Under the pieces are notes generated by a model. The model saw only the letters and a list, made by a program, of their open reading frames with translations, was not told where the DNA came from and did not search any database. This document shows, piece after piece, positions 51,371-60,765 of a stretch of DNA of 64,000 nt; within the stretch, counting starts at the first letter, position 1; each line of letters begins with the position of its first letter. The DNA is from Streptomyces melanogenes (GTDB lineage Bacteria; Actinomycetota; Actinomycetes; Streptomycetales; Streptomycetaceae): positions 62,001 to 126,000 of the forward strand of contig NZ_BMTS01000006.1 of NCBI RefSeq assembly GCF_014649795.1, in the 5' to 3' direction. A program made the position numbers and the translations under genes.

Positions 51371-51554
51371 TCCGTCCCGGCATGTCCCACCGCGTCACGA
51401 TCCGTTCCGACGGGTCCTGACCGGGAGTCAATCCCTTTGGTCCCCACCAAGCGCATATGCCTGTGCATGGCCGCGCTTGTTCGAGGGAATACCCCCTCCA
51501 GTTGAACGGCCAGAAGTGGCCGCTCACCCGGGAGGCCCTTTGCACCAGGACGCA

Positions 51555-51569
51555 CGTGCACTGTGCACG
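51555..51569. promoter_or_regulatory. 15-bp palindrome upstream of phoH-like gene
   Basis: CGTGCAC-T-GTGCACG, perfect dyad with a single central base. It lies in the 300-bp gap 51371-51676, about 110 bp before the start of the next gene, and could be an operator. The rest of the gap shows no gene. Confidence 0.35.
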
Positions 51570-51676
51570 GACGGAGCGGAGGGCCGGCGCTCGGCCCGCG
51601 CATCGTGGCCACAGCCCGGCCCCCACCCCCGCGACGCCGTCGCACCCCGACCTCTTCCGAGGGGGTACGTCCTTCC

Positions 51677-52999
51677 GTGGTGACCAGCACAAAGCGCCGC
51701 ATGCCCGACCGGCGCACCTACGTCCTCGACACCAGCGTCCTGCTGGCCGACCCCAACGCCATGGCCCGGTTCGACGAGCACGAAGTGGTGCTCCCGATCG
51801 TCGTGGTCACGGAACTGGAGGCGAAGAGGCACCATCCGGAACTCGGCTATTTCGCCCGTCAGGCCCTGCGCCTGCTCGACGACTTCCGGGTCCGGTACGG
51901 ACGCCTCGACGCTCCCATCCCGCTGGGCGACCTCGGCGGCACGCTCCGCGTCGAGCTCAACCATTCCGATCCCGGCGTGCTGCCCGCCGGCTACAGGTTG
52001 GGGGACAACGACTCACGGATCCTCGCCGTCGCCCGCAATCTCCAGGCCGAGGGGTACGACGTCACCGTCGTCTCCAAGGACCTGCCGCTGCGGATCAAGG
52101 CGTCGTCGGTAGGCCTGCTCGCCGAGGAGTACCGGGCGGAACTGGCCATCACCGACTCGGGCTTCACCGGAATGTCCGAACTGTCGCTCTCGGGCGAGCA
52201 GGTGGACCTTCTCTACGAGGAGGAGACGCTCTACGTGCCGGAGGCCGCGGGCCTGCCGGTCCACAACGGACTGGTGCTCCAGTCCGAGCGGGGCAAGGCC
52301 CTGGGCCGCGTCACGGCCGACGGCAACATCAGGCTCGTCCGGGGCGACCGGGAGGCGTTCGGCCTGCGCGGCCGCAGCGCCGAGCAGCGCATCGCGCTCG
52401 ACCTGCTGCTCGACCCGGACGTCGGCATCGTGTCGATGGGCGGCCGGGCCGGCACCGGCAAGTCCGCGCTGGCCCTCTGCGCGGGCCTGGAGGCGGTCCT
52501 GGAGCGCCGCCAGCACAAGAAGGTGATGGTCTTCCGCCCGCTGTACGCGGTGGGCGGGCAGGAGCTCGGCTATCTGCCCGGCTCCGAGGCCGAGAAGATG
52601 GGCCCCTGGGCCCAGGCGGTGTTCGACACGCTGTCGGCGGTCACCACCCGCGAGGTGATCGAGGAGGTGACGTCGCGCGGCATGCTGGAGGTCCTGCCGC
52701 TCACCCACATCCGCGGCCGCTCCCTGCACGACGCCTTCGTGATCGTGGACGAGGCCCAGTCGCTCGAACGGAACGTCCTGCTGACCGTGTTGTCCCGGAT
52801 CGGGGCGAATTCACGGGTGGTCCTCACCCATGACGTGGCCCAGCGGGACAACCTGAGGGTCGGCCGGTACGACGGAGTGGTCGCCGTCGTGGAGAAGCTG
52901 AAGGGCCATCCGCTCTTCGCGCACGTCACCCTCACCCGCTCCGAGCGGTCGCAGATCGCCGCGCTGGTGACCGAAATGCTGGAGGACGGCCAGATCTGA
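51677..52999 (+). CDS. PIN-PhoH fusion ATPase/nuclease (PhoH2-like)
   Basis: 440 residues from GTG 51677 (GTG 51680 also possible; GAGGGGG upstream). Residues about 10-150: PIN domain, with [25 protein letters not shown] and [10 protein letters not shown] supplying the acidic metal site. From about 220: PhoH P-loop ATPase, Walker [18 protein letters not shown], Walker [25 protein letters not shown]. PhoH2-type proteins act as ATP-driven RNA helicase/RNases. No antitoxin partner upstream. Confidence 0.92.
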   Translation: MVTSTKRRMPDRRTYVLDTSVLLADPNAMARFDEHEVVLPIVVVTELEAKRHHPELGYFARQALRLLDDFRVRYGRLDAPIPLGDLGGTLRVELNHSDPGVLPAGYRLGDNDSRILAVARNLQAEGYDVTVVSKDLPLRIKASSVGLLAEEYRAELAITDSGFTGMSELSLSGEQVDLLYEEETLYVPEAAGLPVHNGLVLQSERGKALGRVTADGNIRLVRGDREAFGLRGRSAEQRIALDLLLDPDVGIVSMGGRAGTGKSALALCAGLEAVLERRQHKKVMVFRPLYAVGGQELGYLPGSEAEKMGPWAQAVFDTLSAVTTREVIEEVTSRGMLEVLPLTHIRGRSLHDAFVIVDEAQSLERNVLLTVLSRIGANSRVVLTHDVAQRDNLRVGRYDGVVAVVEKLKGHPLFAHVTLTRSERSQIAALVTEMLEDGQI

Positions 53000-53175
53000 T
53001 CCCGTACGTCACCATAGGCGCCGTCCGCGAAGCCGTTGAGCTTAGCCGGGCGGCGCCTCTTCGTGTGCCGGATCCCGCAAAACCTGTGGGGCGGAGGGGA
53101 TGTGAGGTTTCACACGCAACGGGGAATTGCCTTGCGGCGTCGCTCTCCGGCAGAGTCTTGCATCCGTCAGGCCCC

Positions 53176-53351
53176 GCATACGGCACACCTGTACCTCGTA
53201 ACTCAATAGCGTCGCCGTATGCCGCCCGAGCACCACGCGGCGCTCCCGCAAGGGAGTTGCCCACCGGGTCAGTTCCTCCCGTGACCTGAGCAGTTGGGAG
53301 GAGAGAGCCAGGGGCACGATTGCGTCCGTCAGGTCACCAGCGCGGGCGCTG
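53176..53351 (+). ncRNA. Structured 5' leader of the transglycosylase gene (possible cis-regulatory RNA)
   Basis: Three consecutive stem candidates: GCATACGGC/GCCGTATGC (53176-53184, 53214-53222), GTGACCTGA/TCAGGTCAC (53281-53289, 53329-53337) and CAGCGC/GCGCTG (53338-53351). The last ends 5 nt before the Shine-Dalgarno GGAAGGAAACC. Cell-wall hydrolase genes in Streptomyces often have c-di-AMP (ydaO) riboswitches here, but I do not find that motif's conserved bases, so the class is open. The gap 53000-53366 has no gene. Confidence 0.4.
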
Positions 53352-53366
53352 CTGGAAGGAAACCGT

Positions 53367-54056
53367 GTGAGCCGGATCTCGGTCCGGGGATTCGCGGTGG
53401 CGTCAGCCACTGCGGTCACCACCGTCGGTGCCGTCGTCGGCGTTGCCTCGGGCGCGCCGCAGTCCACCTCGAACGACAACGTCGAGGCGACCGCTGCCGA
53501 CACGACGCTTCTTGCGGACATACCCGCGGGCCAGCAGGCCCAGGTGCAGACCGCGTCCTTGACGCAGCAGGCGGACGCGCAGTCCGCCCAGGCGAGCGCC
53601 GCGGCGAAGAAGTCCGCCGAAGAGGCCGCCCGCCTCCAGGCCGCCAAGGACGCCAAGTCCAAGAAGGAGTCGGCGGACGAGAAGGCGAAGGAGCGCGAGC
53701 AGGAGCAGATCGCCAGCCGGTCCGCGACCCGCGACCCCGCCTCGTTCCCGCAGCAGAGCTCCTACACGGTGGAGCAGGTCAAGGCCATCGCGCGGCAGAT
53801 CGTGCCGGCGGACCAGTTCCAGTGCTTCAGCAACATCGTGAACCACGAGTCGACCTGGAACTACCTCGCGGTCAACTCCAGTTCCGGCGCGTACGGCCTG
53901 GTCCAGGCGCTGCCCGGGTCCAAGATGTCCTCGGTGGGCGCGGACTGGCGGACCAACCCGGCCACCCAGATCAAGTGGGGCCTGAACTATATGAACTCCA
54001 GCTACCACAGCCCGTGTGGCGCCTGGTCGTTCTGGCAGGCCAACAGCTGGTACTAG
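53367..54056 (+). CDS. Secreted lytic transglycosylase (SLT-like domain)
   Basis: 229 residues from GTG 53367. Signal peptide VASATAVTTVGAVVGVASGA. Residues 50-125: Ala/Lys/Glu-rich coiled coil (ASAAAKKSAEEAARLQAAKD). Residues about 130-229: SLT-type fold with catalytic Glu in FSNIVNHESTWNYLAVNSSS, SGAYGLVQALPGSKMSS and IKWGLNYMNSSY ending in a Trp/Cys tail. Cleaves peptidoglycan glycan strands. Preceded by the structured leader, followed by a hairpin terminator. Confidence 0.9.
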   Translation: MSRISVRGFAVASATAVTTVGAVVGVASGAPQSTSNDNVEATAADTTLLADIPAGQQAQVQTASLTQQADAQSAQASAAAKKSAEEAARLQAAKDAKSKKESADEKAKEREQEQIASRSATRDPASFPQQSSYTVEQVKAIARQIVPADQFQCFSNIVNHESTWNYLAVNSSSGAYGLVQALPGSKMSSVGADWRTNPATQIKWGLNYMNSSYHSPCGAWSFWQANSWY

Positions 54057-54091
54057 GGCAGAATCTTTGCCCTGGGCAACTCAACCTTTCG

Positions 54092-54124
54092 AAGCCCCTC
54101 GCCGTCCTTCGGTGAGGGGCTTTG
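54092..54124 (+). terminator. Intrinsic terminator after the transglycosylase gene
   Basis: AAGCCCCTCGCCG and CGGTGAGGGGCTT pair with one wobble around TCCTT, then TTGC. Thirty-five bp after the stop. Confidence 0.75.
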
Positions 54125-54205
54125 CCCGTGTACGGTCGGAGGCGACGACTCCGGGTGGGGGGAGTGGTGGGGACGCGCGGCGGGGGAAAGGGAAACGGCG
54201 GCATC

Positions 54206-55675
54206 ATGTCGAAAGTGCCGGGGCTGCTCGGGGCGCTGGGCGCCGGTCTGACCCGTATGGGAGAGCGGCTGGACGAACGCCGCGTCGAGACCGAGGCGCG
54301 CGCGGACGCGGACGCGGGCCTGGACGGGGCCGCCCGCCCGGCGCGCAGTGACGATTCCGCAGTAGCGGCAGCCGTCCCTTCGCAGGCACCGGTCGCGGGT
54401 CCTTCGCAGGTGCCCGCGCCGGGTCCCGCACAGGCGCCCGCCGAGGTTGTCTCGCAGGTGCCCGCCGCGGTCCCGTCACAGGAGCCCGCCGCCACCGGGG
54501 CCGAGGAGGCCACCGCCTCCGCCCGTCAGGTCGCCCCCGACCACGTCCCCGCGCCTCCCGCCTACGCCCCCGCCGTCGCCGCGCGGCCCGACCCCGTGGC
54601 CGCCGTGCCGTGGGGGATGCGGGTCGCCGCCGAGATCGGCTGGCGCCTGCTCGTGCTCGCGGGCACGCTCTGGGTGCTGATGCGGGTCATCAGTGCCGTA
54701 CGGCTGGTGGTCCTCGCGTTCGTCGCCGCGCTGTTCATCACCGCGCTGCTCCAGCCGACCGTCTCCCGGCTCACCCGCAGGGGCCTGCCCCGGGGCCTGG
54801 CGACCGCCGTGACCGCGATCCTGGGCTTCATCGTGATGGGCCTGATCGGCTGGTTCGTGGTCTGGCAGGTCATGGACAACCTGGACACGCTCTCCGACAA
54901 GGTCAGAGCGGGCATCGAGGAACTCAAACGCTGGCTCCTCAACAGCCCGTTCCACGTCACCGAGGACCAGATCAACCAGGTCGCCAAGAACCTCAGCGAC
55001 ACCATCGGCCACAACACCAACGAGATCACCTCGGCGGGCCTCCAGGGCGTGACCGTCCTCGTCGAGGTGCTCACCGGCATCCTGCTGGCGATGTTCTCGA
55101 CGCTCTTCCTCCTCTACGACGGGAAGAACATCTGGCACTGGGTGCTGCGGCTGGTCCCGGAGCAGGCCCGGCCGGCGATGGAGGGAGCGGGGCCGCGCGC
55201 CTGGCGCACGCTCACCGCGTATGTGCGGGGCACGGTGATAGTGGCCCTGATCGACGCGATCTTCATCGGTCTGGGGATCTACTTCCTGCACGTCCCCATG
55301 GCCGTGCCGCTCGCCGTCTTCATCTTCCTCTTCGCCTTCATCCCGCTGGTGGGCGCGGTGATCTCGGGCGCGCTGGCGGTGGTGGTCGCGCTGGTCACCG
55401 AGGGCGTGTTCACGGCGGTGATGGTGCTGGCCGTGGTGCTCCTGGTGCAGCAGATCGAGGGGCACGTGCTCCAGCCGTTCATCCTGGGCCGCGCGGTCCG
55501 CGTCCACCCGCTCGCGGTGGTCCTCTCGGTCGCCGCGGGGGGCCTGATCGGCGGCATCGGGGGCTCGGTGGTGGCGGTGCCGCTGGTGGCGGTGACGAAC
55601 ACGGTGGTGGGGTATTTGCGGGCTACGGCGAAGGAGAACGCGTTGCGGGCGGCTGAGGGGCCACCGGAGCCGTAG
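54206..55675 (+). CDS. AI-2E family (YdiK/PerM) membrane transporter
   Basis: 489 residues from ATG 54206. Residues 1-150 are cytoplasmic, low complexity, with repeated Pro-Ser-Gln-x-Pro units (VPSQAPVAGPSQVPAPGPAQ). Then seven to eight membrane segments with AI-2E exporter family marks: FVAALFITALLQPTVSRLTR, GLPRGLATAVTAILGFIVMG, PFILGRAVRVHPLAVVLSVA, IGGSVVAVPLVAV. Function in this phylum unknown; autoinducer export is only one proposal. Ends into a GC-rich repeat. Confidence 0.9.
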   Translation: MSKVPGLLGALGAGLTRMGERLDERRVETEARADADAGLDGAARPARSDDSAVAAAVPSQAPVAGPSQVPAPGPAQAPAEVVSQVPAAVPSQEPAATGAEEATASARQVAPDHVPAPPAYAPAVAARPDPVAAVPWGMRVAAEIGWRLLVLAGTLWVLMRVISAVRLVVLAFVAALFITALLQPTVSRLTRRGLPRGLATAVTAILGFIVMGLIGWFVVWQVMDNLDTLSDKVRAGIEELKRWLLNSPFHVTEDQINQVAKNLSDTIGHNTNEITSAGLQGVTVLVEVLTGILLAMFSTLFLLYDGKNIWHWVLRLVPEQARPAMEGAGPRAWRTLTAYVRGTVIVALIDAIFIGLGIYFLHVPMAVPLAVFIFLFAFIPLVGAVISGALAVVVALVTEGVFTAVMVLAVVLLVQQIEGHVLQPFILGRAVRVHPLAVVLSVAAGGLIGGIGGSVVAVPLVAVTNTVVGYLRATAKENALRAAEGPPEP

Positions 55676-55679
55676 CGCG

Positions 55680-55862
55680 GTCGTTCGTCTGCGGACCGTG
55701 GATGGCTGGTCGCGCAGTTCCCCGCGCCCCTAAAGGGTCGGCCCCGGTCCCGCAAATGCGGAACCGGGGCCGATCACGTACTACCTAGGGGCGCGGGGCT
55801 GTGACATTTGCGCCTCCGGCGCGTGGGCGCGACCAGCCACAGCGGACCCGCAGCAAGCCACG
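55680..55862. repeat. Composite GC-rich repeat between convergent genes
   Basis: GTCGCGCAGTTCCCCGCGCC (about 55709-55728) faces a diverged partner (GGGGCGCGGGGCTGTGAC, about 55787-55804). Between them a separate perfect stem, GGCCCCGGTCCCGCA/TGCGGAACCGGGGCC, looks like an added terminator. Fills the gap between the AI-2E gene (+) and ahpD (-). Confidence 0.75.
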
Positions 55863-55865
55863 GAC

Positions 55866-56399
55866 CTACTCGGCCAGCACAGCCTCGGCGTCCAGCGTGA
55901 CGCCCACCGCCTGGATCACGGAGGCGATCTTGAACGCCTCCTGGATCGTCTCGCGGTCGACGCCGGCCTTGCGCAGCACCTGCTCGTGCGAGTCCAGGCA
56001 CTGGCCGCAGCCGTTGACCGCGGAGACGGCCAGCGACCACAGCTCGAAGTCGACCTTCTCCACGCCCGGGTTGCCGATGACGTTCATCCGCAGACCGGCC
56101 CGCAGCGTGCCGTACTCCGGGTCGGAGAGCAGGTGGCGGGTGCGGTAGAAGACGTTGTTCATCGCCATGACCGCGGCGGCGGCCTTCGCGGCGGTGTACG
56201 CCTCGGGGGAGAGGTTGGCCTTGGCCTCGGGCTCCAGCTCGCGCAGGACCTTCGGCGAGCGCGCGGCGATGGCGCAGGCGAGGACCGTGCCCCACAGCTG
56301 CTGGGCCGGGAGCTCGCTGTTGCCGATGACCGAGCCGAGGTTCAGCTTCAGGTCCTTGGCGTAGTCCGGCAGGGCGGACTTCAGTTCGTCGAGAGCCAT
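55866..56399 (-). CDS. ahpD: Alkyl hydroperoxide reductase AhpD
   Basis: 177 residues, the normal length. [20 protein letters not shown] contains the redox CxxC and His of the AhpD active site; upstream [20 protein letters not shown]. Reduces AhpC (through lipoyl adaptors in actinobacteria). Encoded 15 bp after ahpC in the same direction. Confidence 0.95.
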   Translation of the reverse strand: MALDELKSALPDYAKDLKLNLGSVIGNSELPAQQLWGTVLACAIAARSPKVLRELEPEAKANLSPEAYTAAKAAAAVMAMNNVFYRTRHLLSDPEYGTLRAGLRMNVIGNPGVEKVDFELWSLAVSAVNGCGQCLDSHEQVLRKAGVDRETIQEAFKIASVIQAVGVTLDAEAVLAE

Positions 56400-56414
56400 G
56401 TCAGGTCAGTCCGT

Positions 56415-56969
56415 TCACTCGCCGGAGAGCAGCGCGACCGGGTCCAGGGTGTTCTCGCCCTTGGTCCAGTTGCAGGGGCACAGCTCGTCGGTCTGGAGGG
56501 CGTCGAGGACCCGCAGGACCTCCTTGGGGTTACGGCCCACGGAACCGGCGGTCACCATCGTGAACTGGATCTCGTTGTTCTGGTCGACGATGAAGACAGC
56601 GCGCTGCGCGAAGCCGTCCTCGCCCTCGATGCCGAGGTCACGCATGAGCTCGTGCTTCGAGTCGGCCATCATCGGGAAGGGCAGGTCGGTCAGGTCCGGG
56701 TGGTCCTTGCGCCAGGCGTGGTGCACGAACTCGGAGTCGCCGGAGAAGCCGAGGATCTGGGCGTCACGGTCGGCGAACTCGTCGTTCAGCTTGCCGAACG
56801 CGGCGATCTCGGTCGGGCACACGAAGGTGAAGTCCTTGGGCCACGCGAAGACGATCTTCCACTTGCCCTCGTAGGTCTTGTGGTTGATCTGCTCGAACTC
56901 CTTGCCGCTTTCCAGCGACACGCAGGCGGTCAGGTCGAACTCGGGGAACTTGTCACCGACAGTGAGCAC
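56415..56969 (-). CDS. ahpC: Alkyl hydroperoxide reductase AhpC (2-Cys peroxiredoxin)
   Basis: 184 residues from GTG 56969, set by AGGAGA 6-10 nt upstream. Peroxidatic Cys in FTFVCPTEIAAFG, resolving Cys in TDELCPCNWTKGE, and ILGFSGDSEFVHHAWRKDHP. Detoxifies hydroperoxides; divergent from oxyR, the usual arrangement for OxyR control. Confidence 0.95.
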   Translation of the reverse strand: MLTVGDKFPEFDLTACVSLESGKEFEQINHKTYEGKWKIVFAWPKDFTFVCPTEIAAFGKLNDEFADRDAQILGFSGDSEFVHHAWRKDHPDLTDLPFPMMADSKHELMRDLGIEGEDGFAQRAVFIVDQNNEIQFTMVTAGSVGRNPKEVLRVLDALQTDELCPCNWTKGENTLDPVALLSGE

Positions 56970-57103
56970 GCGCTCTCCTTGCGAACGGGAAGGGTCCTTT
57001 TTGGGGGCTTCCCTGGGGGTTGGACGGATTACGGATGGTGTCACAGGAGGCATTGATCAGTGAAATAGCTAGACTCGGTCATCGTGATCGGAGGTGCTTA
57101 TCA

Positions 57104-58108
57104 GTGGCCATAAGTAATGGAGCGGGCGGCGTGGGCGCGCAGCGGGGCCGTACGGCGGTGAAGCCCGTCAAGCAGCCGAGCCTCGCGCAGCTGCGGGCGT
57201 TCGCGGCGGTGGCCGAGCATCTGCACTTCCGGGACGCGGCGGCGGCGATCGGGATGAGCCAGCCCGCGCTGTCCGGGGCGGTCTCCGCGCTGGAGGAGGC
57301 GCTGGGGGTGCAGCTCCTGGAGCGCACCACGCGCCGGGTGCTCCTGTCGCCCGCCGGGTCGCGCCTCGCCGTGCGGGCGAAGGCGGTCCTGGACGCGGTG
57401 GGGTCGCTCCTGGAGGAGGCCGAGGCGGTACGGGCGCCGTTCACCGGGGTGCTGCGGCTCGGGGTGATCCCGACGGTGGCGCCGTATCTGCTGCCGACGG
57501 TGCTGCGGCTGGTCCACGACCGGTATCCCGAGCTGGACCTGCAGGTCCACGAGGAGCAGACGTCGTCGCTGCTCGACGGGCTCGCGGCGGGGCGCCTGGA
57601 CGTCCTGCTGCTCGCGGTCCCGCTGGGCGTGCCCGGGGTGACCGAACTCCCGCTCTTCGACGAGGACTTCGTGCTGGTGATGCCGCAGGACCACTGGCTG
57701 GGCGGGCGTACGGACGTGCCGCGCGAGGCGCTGCGCGAGCTGGACCTGCTGCTGCTCGACGAGGGGCACTGCCTGCGGGACCAGGCGCTGGACGTCTGCC
57801 GGGAGGCGGGGCGGGAGGAGGGGGCCGCCGTGACGACGACGGCCGCGGGGCTGTCGACGCTGGTGCAGCTGGTCGCGGGTGGGCTGGGGGTGACGTTGCT
57901 GCCGCGTACGGCTCTGCGGGTGGAGACGTCCCGGAACGAGCGCCTGGTCACCGGGTACTTCGCGGATCCGGCGCCGTCGCGGCGGGTGGCCCTTGTGATC
58001 CGGTCCGGGGCGGCGCGGCAGGGGGAGTTCGAGGAGTTCGCGGGGGTGTTGCGGGGGGCACTGGGCGTGCTGCCGGTGCGTTTGTGCCCCTCCCCGCCCC
58101 TTCCCTGA
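57104..58108 (+). CDS. oxyR: Hydrogen-peroxide regulator OxyR (LysR family)
   Basis: 334 residues from GTG 57104 (GGAGG 10 nt upstream). LysR HTH: AQLRAFAAVAEHLHFRDAAA, AIGMSQPALSGAVSALEEAL. Effector domain with the redox pair in LLLDEGHCLRDQALDVCREA, spaced as in E. coli OxyR Cys199/Cys208. The last dozen residues (LCPSPPLP) come from a GC-rich repeat that begins at 58085, so the native stop appears to have been replaced. Divergent from ahpC over 134 bp, where OxyR should bind. Confidence 0.94.
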   Translation: MAISNGAGGVGAQRGRTAVKPVKQPSLAQLRAFAAVAEHLHFRDAAAAIGMSQPALSGAVSALEEALGVQLLERTTRRVLLSPAGSRLAVRAKAVLDAVGSLLEEAEAVRAPFTGVLRLGVIPTVAPYLLPTVLRLVHDRYPELDLQVHEEQTSSLLDGLAAGRLDVLLLAVPLGVPGVTELPLFDEDFVLVMPQDHWLGGRTDVPREALRELDLLLLDEGHCLRDQALDVCREAGREEGAAVTTTAAGLSTLVQLVAGGLGVTLLPRTALRVETSRNERLVTGYFADPAPSRRVALVIRSGAARQGEFEEFAGVLRGALGVLPVRLCPSPPLP

Positions 58109-58415
58109 ACCCTCCGGGGCGGGTGGGGGGTGGAGGCTCGTTTCCCGGGGGCTACGCCCCCGGACCCCTGTTGCGGGGCCTGCGGCCCCTGCACCCCGCT
58201 TCGCGTTCGTCTGCGGGCCGTATGTGGCTGGTCGCGCAGTTCCCCGCGCCCCTAAACGGCTCGCCATCGCCATCGCCGTCACCCGCACCCCCTCAGGGGC
58301 GCGGGGAACTGCGCGCTCAGCCCCCACCGGCCCGCAGATAAACACCGGGCCAAAAAGGGGCGCGGGGAACTGCGCGACCAGCCACAGACGGCCCGCACGC
58401 AACACACCGCGCCCC
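58085..58415. repeat. Composite GC-rich repeat, longest copy
   Basis: Begins inside the end of oxyR with CCCCGCCCCTTCCCTGAACC; its TGA is the oxyR stop. Then CCCGGGGGCTACGCCCCCGG, GGGGCCTGCGGCCCC, GTCGCGCAGTTCCCCGCGCC (about 58231), and two inverted copies of the partner arm (GGGGCGCGGGGAACTGCGC near 58297 and near 58357). Two right arms for one left arm suggest a tandem or nested insertion. Lies between convergent oxyR and the permease gene. Confidence 0.8.
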
Positions 58416-58421
58416 GTCCGT

Positions 58422-60752
58422 TTACTCCGTCCGCAGCCCATCCGGCCGCATCAGCCTCCACAGTGGTGGCAAGGACAGGGCCGTCACCAGGAGGACCACC
58501 GCCCCGCCGATTCCCACCATCCCCGCCACCGACGGCCAGTCGATGTGGATCGGGCGGCCCACCATGCGGAGCAGGACCGCGCCCAGGCCCAGGCCCACGC
58601 CGGACGCCAGGGTGAGGCCCAGGGTCACCGGGACCGCCGTCTGCCACAGGACCGACCAGCTCAGCGTCGTGCGGCGGGTGCCGAAGGCGACCAGGGACGA
58701 CAGCAGGCGCTTGCGTTCGCGCAGTTGCTCCAGCATGGACACCAGCAGGCTCGTCCCGATCAGCATCAGGACCGCCGCGGCCCCGATGTACAGCCCCCGC
58801 CGCACCCCGGAGAACTTCGTCGCCGTCTTGACGTCGTTGAGCGCCCGCGCCCGCGTGAACGGGTCGTCCCGCCACGCCGCGTTCAGCACCCGGTCGGCCG
58901 CCGTCCCGTCTCCCGGCCGAGTCGTCACGTACGTCGTGTAGTAGACCGAGATCTTGGTGAACTTGCGCACGGCGCCGGGGGTCGCCAGGAGGCCGCCCCG
59001 CTTCGTGCCCAGCGGGTCCGGCCTCGCCTGAACCGTGCGCGCGTCGCGCGGCACCGTGTACGGCGTCTCCGGGCCCTTCCGGTCCCCGACCCACGCCGAC
59101 TCGAAGAGCAGCTTCGCGCCCGGCGCCGCGCCGTCCCCGCCGAACTCGCCGCCCGCCGCCACGAACACGTCGCCGTCCTTGCAGGAGGGCAGCTCGCCCA
59201 CCTCGCGCAGGGCGCGGCAGTCGCCGACCGCCATCTCGACGTACTTCTGGTCGTCCGGGTTCGGCGTGTGCAGGCCGACGTTCCCGAGCGTCGTCGTGCC
59301 CGTCACCCCCGGCACCGCCTTCAGGTTCTCCTCGCGGCGCTCCTGTTCGGCCTTGGACAGGTTCGAGGACATCGGGACGACCAGCTGGGCCCGGGCCGTG
59401 TCCTCGCCGCTGGACTTCACGTAGTCGCCCTCGATGCCGCTGAAGAGCATCTGGAGCGCGATCGCCCCGGCCACCGCCACCGCGATGCCGTTCACCAGGC
59501 GGGCCGCGGCGCCCGAGTTCAACTGGAGGCGGCGGACCGCCAGTTGCCAGCCGACCCCGCCGCCGCCGAGCCGCCGCACCACCGTCTCGATCAGCCACGG
59601 CAGCAGCGCCGTGACCCCGATGAGCAGCAGGACCGTACCGCCGATGACCTGCGTCTGGTTGTAGAAGCCGGTGTCGCGGCCCTTGTCGAACATCGGGATC
59701 AGGAGGCCGAGTCCGACCACCGGCAGCAGGAGGCGCCACCACAGGCGCCGCGGGCGCGGTACCGACGTCCGTACGACACCCAGCGGTTCGATCACCACTC
59801 CGCGCAGCGCGAACAGCGTCACCCCGACCGCGGCCGCCGGCACCGCCACGCCCACCAGGAGCGCCAGCGCCACGCTGGGGTTCAGGTCGGAGGGGAAGAC
59901 GTTGAGGCGGGCGATGGTGACCTCGCCCACGTACTGGCGGGCGATCAGGAAGAAGACCGTGCCGAGGCCGAGCCCCAGGAGCGAGCCCGCCAGCGCCTCG
60001 CCCGCCGCGATCCAGCGGGTCATCCTGCTGTCCGCGCCGACAAGCCGCAGCGCCGCGAGGCGCTTGTCGCGCCGGTCGCCGCCGAAGCGGACGGCCGCCG
60101 CGATGAAGACCGCGACCGGCAGCAGCAGCACCACGAAGATGATCACGATGAGCAGCGCCAGGATCGGGTCGATCGGCTCGCCCGGCTTCTTGTCCGGGAA
60201 CGTCTTGATCCGCTCGATGTCGATTCGGTTCGAGCTCAGCGTCTTGTGCCCCTTGAGGCTGTCGCTGCCCGCGTAGTAGGCGAGTTCGTGCGGGCCGAGC
60301 AGCCCCGCGTCGCCGATCGTGCCGGTGATCTTGTACGGGACGCGCTCGCGCAACAGCTTGCCGCCGGGCGACTTCAGCAGGTCGCGCAGCTCGGGCGAGA
60401 CCACCATCGTGCCGGGCGCGGGCAGCGCGGACAGGCCCGGCGGCACCGGCGCCCGGTCGCCCTCGGGCTGCACCAGACGGCCCCGGACGTCGTCGCCGCC
60501 GAAGACCGTGTCGGTACGGGCGATCAGCATGGTGTCGGCGGCCGCGGGCGTCTCCTGCCCGGCGCCGTAGTCGTTGCGCGCGTTGTCGCGCGCGTCCCGC
60601 GCCGAGAGCGCGCCCGGCAGGGCGGTGGTGGCGAGCAGCAGCGCCACGCCGAGCCCGACGCCGATCGCCGTCATCAGCGTGCGCGTCCACCCCTCGCGGC
60701 CGCCGGTGAGCGCGAACCTGGCGCCCAGGGTGAGGTCACGGAGCCTGTTCAT
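58422..60752 (-). CDS. FtsX-type ABC transporter permease
   Basis: 776 residues. TLGARFALTGGREGWTRTLM with first helix AIGVGLGVALLLATTALPGA, a large extracytoplasmic part, LIVIIFVVLLLPVAVFIAAA, second FtsX core (LSSLVAFGTRRTTLSWSVLW) and the ending SLPPLWRLMRPDGLRTE. Two FtsX repeats and about ten helices, as in MacB-like or lantibiotic/antimicrobial-peptide efflux and stress systems. Thirteen bp downstream of its ATPase gene. Paralogue of the protein at 62023 (same ending). Confidence 0.92.
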   Translation of the reverse strand: MNRLRDLTLGARFALTGGREGWTRTLMTAIGVGLGVALLLATTALPGALSARDARDNARNDYGAGQETPAAADTMLIARTDTVFGGDDVRGRLVQPEGDRAPVPPGLSALPAPGTMVVSPELRDLLKSPGGKLLRERVPYKITGTIGDAGLLGPHELAYYAGSDSLKGHKTLSSNRIDIERIKTFPDKKPGEPIDPILALLIVIIFVVLLLPVAVFIAAAVRFGGDRRDKRLAALRLVGADSRMTRWIAAGEALAGSLLGLGLGTVFFLIARQYVGEVTIARLNVFPSDLNPSVALALLVGVAVPAAAVGVTLFALRGVVIEPLGVVRTSVPRPRRLWWRLLLPVVGLGLLIPMFDKGRDTGFYNQTQVIGGTVLLLIGVTALLPWLIETVVRRLGGGGVGWQLAVRRLQLNSGAAARLVNGIAVAVAGAIALQMLFSGIEGDYVKSSGEDTARAQLVVPMSSNLSKAEQERREENLKAVPGVTGTTTLGNVGLHTPNPDDQKYVEMAVGDCRALREVGELPSCKDGDVFVAAGGEFGGDGAAPGAKLLFESAWVGDRKGPETPYTVPRDARTVQARPDPLGTKRGGLLATPGAVRKFTKISVYYTTYVTTRPGDGTAADRVLNAAWRDDPFTRARALNDVKTATKFSGVRRGLYIGAAAVLMLIGTSLLVSMLEQLRERKRLLSSLVAFGTRRTTLSWSVLWQTAVPVTLGLTLASGVGLGLGAVLLRMVGRPIHIDWPSVAGMVGIGGAVVLLVTALSLPPLWRLMRPDGLRTE

Positions 60753-60765
60753 ATCGCGCGCCCGT

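Noticed and set aside
53000..53366. ydaO (cyclic di-AMP) riboswitch
   Set aside because: Expected from gene context, but the conserved CAGCTAAC-type and GGGGAACC-type elements are not found; kept only as an unclassified structured leader.
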